A stretch of 64,000 bases of DNA from Pseudotabrizicola sediminis (GTDB lineage: Bacteria > Pseudomonadota > Alphaproteobacteria > Rhodobacterales > Rhodobacteraceae), in assembly GCF_004745575.1 (NCBI RefSeq), contig NZ_RPEM01000001.1, positions 372,001-436,000 of the forward strand, given 5' to 3'. The notes beneath the pieces are model-generated. The model ran no database searches. It was not told the origin of the DNA and was given only the letters and a program-made list of their open reading frames with translations. The stretch's first letter is position 1, and the number at the start of each line of letters is the position of its first letter. This document shows, piece after piece, positions 59,457 to 64,000 of this stretch. Position numbers and translations under genes: made by a program.

Positions 59457-60769
59457 TCCGCGGCCTCCAGAGCGTCAACACCATTCATCCCCCCGGCGCG
59501 CGGCCATCCACAGACCTCCTGAATCGCCGCGTCCTTCGCCAGTTGCTCCCAGCGAGCAAGAATACGATCGCAATAGATCGGATCAAGTTCGACCAGCCTT
59601 GCCAAGCGACCGGCTTTCTCTGCGGCGATCAAGGTGGAGCCGGATCCCCCAAACGCATCGAGAACAATCTCACCCCGGCCAGACACGTCCTTGATTGCAT
59701 CAATGATCATCTGCACCGGCTTCACCGTTGGATGAAGCTGCAATTCCTGCATCCGCCCGGCTCGCATCGTATTTACTCCGCGGTAGTTCCAGACATTCGT
59801 GCGGTACCTGCCATACTGGCCAAGCTCAAAGCTGTTCACATGTGGCGCAGTGCCTTTCTTGAACGCAAAGACCAGTTCATGACGGGAGCGGTAGAAGGTC
59901 CCCATGCCGCCATTGTCCTTGGCCCAGACGATCAGGTTCTTCAATTCGTCGTAAACCGCGTTCCCTGCTGCCATCATTTCCTGCATGTGGCGCCAGTCCA
60001 TACAGATGAAGTGGATCGAGCCGTCGATGCTGTGGTCCGCCATGTTGGTCAAAGCGCAGGTAAGGAAGGCCGTGAACTCGCCCTCGTTCATCTCGCCGGA
60101 GGCCATCGCGAACTCTCGGTGCTTGGTCTTGCCCGAGCCGCCGACATGGCCGTCGATCTTCACGTTGTAGGGCGGGTCCGTAAAGACCATCCGGGCAACG
60201 TCTCCGTTCATCACATCGGTCAACACCCGGGGGTCCAATGCGTCACCGCAGGCCAGCCGATGCCCACCCAACTGCCAGATGTCTCCAGGGTGCACCCTGC
60301 GGGGCGCATCCTGCGGCAGAAGGTCATCTTCCGGGTTTCCCGGCTCGACTGGGATCAGACCTTCGACAAGGGTGTCGATTTCCGCCACCTCGAACCCGAT
60401 CACGCCGATGTCGAAGCCAATGTTCTCGGTGGCAAGAAGGCCCTGCAATTCTTGGGCGAGCATTTCCTCATCCCAGCCCGCGTTCAGTGCAAGCTTGTTG
60501 TCAGCAATGACATAGGCCCGTTTCTCAGCCTCGGTCATGTGCTCAATCCGCAGACAAGGAACCGTCCCCATCTCCAGGCTCTTGGCCGCTTCTACCCGGC
60601 CGTGGCCAGCAAGAATGGCGTTCGATTGGTCGATCAGGACAGGATTGGTAAAACCGAAGGTTCGGATCGACTCAGCAATTTGGCGGAGCTGCTTTTTCGA
60701 ATGGGTCCGTGCATTGCGCGCCCAAGGCCGAAGGATTGCTGGGTCGAGGTGTTCGATGCTCTTGGTCAT
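59453..60769 (-). CDS. ParB-domain N6-adenine DNA methyltransferase
   Basis: This 438-residue protein fuses an N-terminal ParB/Srx-like nuclease-type domain (residues about 5-95; G-F-T-N-P-V-L-I-D near 38, A-G-H-G-R-V-E-A-A near 54) to a beta-class adenine methyltransferase. The catalytic D-P-P-Y lies near residue 197 and the SAM-binding F-G-G-S-G-S near residue 382, in the beta-class order, as in CcrM. Such enzymes are common in phages and mobile islands and methylate short DNA motifs. ATG 60769 with GGAAG upstream is preferred over the long reading to 61150, which overlaps the XRE gene. Confidence 0.92.
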   Translation of the reverse strand: MTKSIEHLDPAILRPWARNARTHSKKQLRQIAESIRTFGFTNPVLIDQSNAILAGHGRVEAAKSLEMGTVPCLRIEHMTEAEKRAYVIADNKLALNAGWDEEMLAQELQGLLATENIGFDIGVIGFEVAEIDTLVEGLIPVEPGNPEDDLLPQDAPRRVHPGDIWQLGGHRLACGDALDPRVLTDVMNGDVARMVFTDPPYNVKIDGHVGGSGKTKHREFAMASGEMNEGEFTAFLTCALTNMADHSIDGSIHFICMDWRHMQEMMAAGNAVYDELKNLIVWAKDNGGMGTFYRSRHELVFAFKKGTAPHVNSFELGQYGRYRTNVWNYRGVNTMRAGRMQELQLHPTVKPVQMIIDAIKDVSGRGEIVLDAFGGSGSTLIAAEKAGRLARLVELDPIYCDRILARWEQLAKDAAIQEVCGWPRAGGMNGVDALEAAE

Positions 60770-60821
60770 AAGGGCTTCCTTCTGATGTGGCATGGGTGTC
60801 TGGCAAAGCGCCTTGGGTCGT

Positions 60822-60873
60822 AAGATACATCTACCCTCTTGCGCCGTCAATCCTGCCGGCATACTGTCGGTAG
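60822..60873. promoter_or_regulatory. Back-to-back promoters with palindromic operator
   Basis: Minus-strand promoter for the methyltransferase: TTGACG (60850-60845), 17 bases, TATCTT (60827-60822). Plus-strand promoter for the XRE gene: TTGCGC (60839-60844), 17 bases, TACTGT (60862-60867). An imperfect palindrome, CTGCCGGCA-TAC-TGTCGGTAG (60853-60873), overlaps the plus-strand -10 and could be the XRE operator. Confidence 0.6.
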
Positions 60874-60910
60874 ATAAATCATACGATTTGCAGAGAGAGG
60901 AGTGTTGGCC

Positions 60911-61243
60911 ATGAGTCTGAGCGAACGCCTGTTTGAACTGCGTCAAGGGTCCAACACATCCCTCCAGAAGCTTGCCGACGCCGTCGGTGTCTCCAAGGCG
61001 CATATCTGGGAGTTGGAGAAAGGCCGCACCGCCAATCCATCCTTTGAACTCGTCCAGAAATTGGCAGCGCATTTCGGGGTGACGCCAGAGGCCCTGACCG
61101 GAGCCACAGATGTGCCGCACCCTGCAGAGCAGCAAATCGAGCGCATTCACCGCGATTTGAAAGACCTGTCAGATCGGGACCGCAGTTTGATCGAAGAGAT
61201 GGTACGATCAATGCGTCGTGACCGTACCGCATCGGAGGCTTAG
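60911..61243 (+). CDS. XRE-family transcriptional regulator
   Basis: This 110-residue protein has an HTH_XRE (Cro/CI-type) domain: L-Q-K-L-A-D-A-V-G-V-S-K-A-H-I-W-E-L-E-K-G near residue 20. The C-terminal part is a short helix pair. AGGAG lies eight bases before ATG 60911; the longer GTG reading is not needed. It is divergent from the methyltransferase and followed by an ImmA/IrrE peptidase, the usual repressor-antirepressor pair of mobile elements. Confidence 0.9.
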   Translation: MSLSERLFELRQGSNTSLQKLADAVGVSKAHIWELEKGRTANPSFELVQKLAAHFGVTPEALTGATDVPHPAEQQIERIHRDLKDLSDRDRSLIEEMVRSMRRDRTASEA

Positions 61244-61296
61244 TTTTTCTGGACCTCGACCGCCTCGATCTCGCCGACATCCATGACCCGCAACGC

Positions 61297-62082
61297 TTGG
61301 CAAAGGCAGTCCACCGGCAGATCGGGCCGCTGTGCTGCGCTGTGCCAGTCGACGAGATTGCGCTCAAGCTGGGGATCACCGAGATCCGCCAAGAAGAATT
61401 GGATGGCTGCGAGGGCGTTCTGCTCACCGACCGGGTCAGGAGCGCGGGCAAGATACTTGTCAATACCGGCCGCGGACCGCAAGCCGCGCGGTTCGGCATC
61501 GCCCATGAGTTGGGACATTTCTTGCTGGAGCGCCATGTCCTGGGCCTCAGCGGGGCTTTCACGTGCAGCCTCACTGACATGCGCGAGACGCGCACGGCCC
61601 GACAGCATGAGCGTCAGGAAGGCGAAGCCAATGCTTTTGCAATCGGGCTTCTTGTGCCTGACAATCAACTGTTGCCCTTTTTAAAGGAGCAGCCGGAGAT
61701 CTCTTCGGCAGTCACAATGCGAAGCAGCCTGAACATCAGTCTCGAGGCTGCGGCGCGCTGTCTGGTGGATCGCCATGCGGAGCCCATTGCCGCAGTATGG
61801 ACGAAGGGCGGAAAGATCCGCTATGCCGTCCGTGGCAAGTCGTTCCCGTGGATCACGCGAAGTACCGGAGACAGGGTGTCCTCACTCAGCCAGACCTCGC
61901 GTGCGTTGGGAATGGCCAAGTCAGGCACCACGACGATGCGCGAGGTGCCAGCCGCTGCATGGACATCAGCGGATATTCCGGAACTCTTTGAACAGGTCCG
62001 TGTCGGCAAGGACGGCCATACCCTGACGCTCCTTTGGGCCACCTTGCCAGATCGTGGCGCGCAGGACGACGAGGAAGACTGA
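61297..62082 (+). CDS. ImmA/IrrE-family metallopeptidase
   Basis: This 261-residue protein carries the M78 zinc motif A-H-E-L-G-H-F-L-L near residue 69, as in ImmA, which cleaves an XRE-type repressor to induce mobile elements. The best conventional start is TTG 61297, but the frame upstream (D-I-H-D-P-Q-R-L-A-K-A-V-H) looks coding, so translation may start at CTG 61249, six bases after the XRE stop. No ATG is available. The C-terminal domain (about 150-261) is of unknown role. Confidence 0.88.
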   Translation: MAKAVHRQIGPLCCAVPVDEIALKLGITEIRQEELDGCEGVLLTDRVRSAGKILVNTGRGPQAARFGIAHELGHFLLERHVLGLSGAFTCSLTDMRETRTARQHERQEGEANAFAIGLLVPDNQLLPFLKEQPEISSAVTMRSSLNISLEAAARCLVDRHAEPIAAVWTKGGKIRYAVRGKSFPWITRSTGDRVSSLSQTSRALGMAKSGTTTMREVPAAAWTSADIPELFEQVRVGKDGHTLTLLWATLPDRGAQDDEED

Positions 62083-62251
62083 CACGTCTGGTCCATGCTG
62101 TAGATACCGTTTCATTCGCACCAATCGCTTCGACAAATCAGTGGACTTCGCCGCCAACCGGAGCGTTGCTATGATCCATGCCCGGCACCGTCCGGGCTCG
62201 GATGGGTACTGGGTGTGGCACTTCGCCCGCCCGCATGAACCGGAGCCCAAG

Positions 62252-62761
62252 ATGACCAAAGCCAAAACCCCGATGATCCTCGACGCTGTCGCACACGCAG
62301 ATGTGGCCAATTCGCCGTCAACCTTGCCCACCAAAAGTCACCGCACGTCGGCCAAGCCTGCGGCAGAAGGTCCGGCGTTCCGCCACATGACGCAATCCGA
62401 ACCAATCTCCGCGCTTCTTCCTCGGCAGCCGCGTCAGACCAAGGCTGCCCTACTTCGTGCCCGCCTGGCAGAGCCCGGCGGCGTGTCGCTCGCCGCGTTG
62501 ATAGAGGCAACCGGCTGGCAGGCCCACACCCTGCGCGCAGCCCTCAGCGGGTTGCGCAAAACCGGTTTAAAAATAGCCTGTCACCGCGAGGGTGATGACA
62601 CGATCTATGCCATTGATGCTGAAGCGACGATCGCAGCGCAGCCGTCCGACAGACCATATTCAAATGGCGTTGATCCAGACCCGGCAGCAACTCTGGTGGT
62701 GGCTGAGGCAGCCGCCTGTCCCGTGGCCAATCGCGCGCCTGTCATCAGGGCCGACACATGA
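62252..62761 (+). CDS. DUF3489 domain-containing protein
   Basis: This 169-residue protein has a C-terminal DUF3489 winged-helix-like domain (residues about 70-130; V-S-L-A-A-L-I-E-A-T-G-W-Q-A-H-T-L-R-A-A-L). The N-terminal part is basic and Ala/Pro-rich. GGAG lies before ATG 62252; a longer reading to 62054 is less likely. It is coupled to DUF2924 by an ATGA overlap. DUF3489-DUF2924-recombinase is a recurring module in alphaproteobacteria; the role of the two small proteins is unknown. Confidence 0.82.
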   Translation: MTKAKTPMILDAVAHADVANSPSTLPTKSHRTSAKPAAEGPAFRHMTQSEPISALLPRQPRQTKAALLRARLAEPGGVSLAALIEATGWQAHTLRAALSGLRKTGLKIACHREGDDTIYAIDAEATIAAQPSDRPYSNGVDPDPAATLVVAEAAACPVANRAPVIRADT

Positions 62762-63228
62762 CGTCGCTCGCCGATCTCCACACCATGGACCGCGTGGGTC
62801 TGGCGAAACTCTGGTCAGACCTCCTCGGTGGCGAGGTCCCCGCCTGCATGAGCCAGCCAATGCAGCGCCGTTTTCTTGCCTTCGAACTGCAAGCAAGGGT
62901 TGAGGGCGACCTACCCGCCGCATTGCGCGCCCGGCTCGACCGCATCGCTGCTGGCGAGGAGCGCAAGCCATCGCCCTCCCTCCAGCCCGGGGCCCGGCTC
63001 CTGCGCGAATGGAATGGCACGACCCATGTCGTTGATGCCTTGCCTGAGGGCTTCCTGTGGAACGGCACGCGTCATCACTCGCTCTCCGCGATCGCCCGCG
63101 CAATTACCGGTACGCGCTGGTCGGGGCCACGCTTCTTCGGGCTTAAGCGTGCAGGCAACGCGGGCGATGGCAAGTCAAACAAGGACAAATCGCGGAAGAC
63201 GGGCAGACAGCGCCGGGATCGTGCGTGA
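62758..63228 (+). CDS. DUF2924 domain-containing protein
   Basis: This 156-residue protein has the DUF2924 pattern: L-W-S-D-L-L-G-G-E-V-P near residue 18, P-M-Q-R-R-F-L-A-F-E-L near residue 34, P-G-A-R-L-L-R-E-W-N-G near residue 78 and A-I-T-G-T-R-W-S-G-P-R-F-F-G near residue 115, with a basic tail. The last motif is DNA-binding-like. It overlaps the recombinase start (TGATG), which strongly couples the two, so it likely assists the recombinase. Function not established. Confidence 0.85.
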   Translation: MTSLADLHTMDRVGLAKLWSDLLGGEVPACMSQPMQRRFLAFELQARVEGDLPAALRARLDRIAAGEERKPSPSLQPGARLLREWNGTTHVVDALPEGFLWNGTRHHSLSAIARAITGTRWSGPRFFGLKRAGNAGDGKSNKDKSRKTGRQRRDRA

Positions 63229-64000
63229 TGACCCAGAAGCCGATGATCCGTTGTGCGATTTATACCCGCAAGTCGAGCGATGAAGGTCTGGAGCAAGCCT
63301 TCAATTCGCTCGACGCCCAGCACGAGGCCTGTGCCGCCTACATCGCAAGCCAGCGCCATGAGGGCTGGAAGCTTGTTCCGGACCGGTTTGATGATGGTGG
63401 GCTGTCAGGCGGCTCGCTCGATCGTCCCGCCTTGCAACGCCTTCTCGCCGAGATCGATGCCGGGCGCATCGGCATGGTCGTGGTCTACAAGATCGACCGG
63501 CTGACCCGCTCGCTTGTCGATTTTGGACGGCTGGTCGAGAGGCTGGACGCAAACGGATGCTCCTTCGTTTCGGTGACGCAGGCCTTCAACACCGCAAGCT
63601 CGATGGGGCGGCTGACCCTGAATGTCCTTCTCTCCTTTGCCCAGTTCGAGCGTGAGGTCACGTCCGAGCGCATCCGCGACAAGATCGCCGCCTCAAAGAA
63701 GAAGGGGCTCTGGATGGGTGGCACCTTGCCGCTGGGCTACGACAGCCATCCCGATCCGCAGCGCCGCGAGTTGACGGTCAATCCGGCCGAGGCCGAGGTG
63801 GTCCGCACACTTTTTGGCCTTTACGGTGATCTCGGCAACCTTCGACTGGTCGAAGTCGAGGCCGCGCGACTGGGTCTGCGCCCCAAATCTGTCGTCACGC
63901 CCTCGGGCCGTGTCCGGGGCGGATCGCCCTTCACCCGAGGGCAGTTGCACTACCTTTTAACCAACCCGATCTACATCGGCCGCATCCGGCACAAGGACCA
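63228..64000 (+). CDS. Large serine recombinase (partial, runs off window)
   Basis: The first 257 residues of a large serine recombinase are visible. The resolvase domain starts I-R-C-A-I-Y-T-R-K-S-S, where the catalytic Ser follows the Arg-Lys, and continues with V-Y-K-I-D-R-L-T-R-S near residue 86 and the E-R-E-V-T-S-E-R-I-R-D-K motif near residue 143. The recombinase domain begins near residue 180 (R-E-L-T-V-N-P-A-E-A). ATG 63228 overlaps the DUF2924 stop. Such enzymes integrate and excise mobile elements. It is open-ended because the window stops. Confidence 0.92.
   Translation, partial: MTQKPMIRCAIYTRKSSDEGLEQAFNSLDAQHEACAAYIASQRHEGWKLVPDRFDDGGLSGGSLDRPALQRLLAEIDAGRIGMVVVYKIDRLTRSLVDFGRLVERLDANGCSFVSVTQAFNTASSMGRLTLNVLLSFAQFEREVTSERIRDKIAASKKKGLWMGGTLPLGYDSHPDPQRRELTVNPAEAEVVRTLFGLYGDLGNLRLVEVEAARLGLRPKSVVTPSGRVRGGSPFTRGQLHYLLTNPIYIGRIRHKD

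Noticed and set aside
60770-61150. Longer methyltransferase start at 61150
   Set aside because: The extension lies antisense to the XRE gene, has no ParB-family resemblance, and ATG 60769 has a good ribosome binding site.
1-64000. tRNA, rRNA or CRISPR arrays
   Set aside because: I saw no cloverleaf, rRNA signature or regular repeat-spacer pattern by eye; a covariance search would be decisive and was not possible.

Overview
The window is high-GC chromosomal DNA of an alphaproteobacterium, most likely a Rhodobacterales (Roseobacter-group) member. The evidence is a gene transfer agent (GTA) head-tail cluster of the Rhodobacter capsulatus type, ilvB-ilvN and ccmF-ccmH arrangements typical of that order, the recurrent GC-rich intergenic hairpin ending in an ATAT tract, and EcfG-type general-stress promoter sequences. 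The assignment comes from reading gene families and order, not from a database search.

Layout. 0-7.2 kb (minus strand): GTA genes g10 back to g1 (tail chaperone, major tail protein, tail terminator, adaptor, connector, capsid, prohead protease, g3.5, portal, large and small terminase), preceded by a promoter and a terminator-like hairpin in the leader. 7.4-20 kb: housekeeping and core metabolism: mltG, fabF, a thuA/thuB-like pair with a LacI-type operator, a calcium/sodium antiporter, ilvB-ilvN with a complete transcription attenuator and leader peptide, a broken cyclopropane fatty acid synthase, an enoyl-CoA hydratase, ccmH and ccmF. 20.1-22 kb: a graveyard of a decayed urea/amide-type operon (gntR, allophanate hydrolase, ABC transporter pieces). 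22.1-33.3 kb: a signalling and stress region with a triple-receiver hybrid kinase, CheR, an HWE kinase, then an operon of small hydrophilic proteins, a thioredoxin-reductase-like flavoprotein, a deaminase and a VOC protein behind an exact EcfG-type promoter, then a ferritin-like DUF892 protein and a GAF hybrid kinase.

33.3-42.6 kb is accessory and partly AT-rich: a secreted Gly-rich repeat protein, a divergent subtilisin-like lipoprotein, an outer-membrane-barrel candidate, a PQQ-type dehydrogenase with a cytochrome c, a broken N-terminal fragment of a GTA/phage tail tip gene (g15-like), and an IS6-family element sitting in an IS3-family relic. 42.6-52.7 kb: a Tad/Flp pilus locus (cpaA, luxR-type regulator, tadC, tadB, cpaF, cpaE, two tadE-like, tadG, cpaB, flp) without any secretin gene, bracketed by two same-direction IS6-family copies. 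54.3-56 kb: a second, AT-rich TadE/TadG-like pair. 56.4-64 kb: a mosaic mobile region: truncated SRAP protein, the orphan C-terminus of a large serine recombinase, DUF5681 and a ParB-domain adenine methyltransferase divergent from an XRE-ImmA/IrrE pair, then DUF3489-DUF2924-serine recombinase running off the window end.

Working together: the GTA genes build a DNA-packaging particle; the 22-33 kb region looks like a sensory input plus a general-stress output; the Tad genes encode a surface pilus whose outer membrane channel must come from elsewhere. I saw no tRNA, rRNA or CRISPR array. Starts were chosen from ribosome binding sites, ATGA/TGATG overlaps and family knowledge. All regulatory sites are sequence-based predictions.
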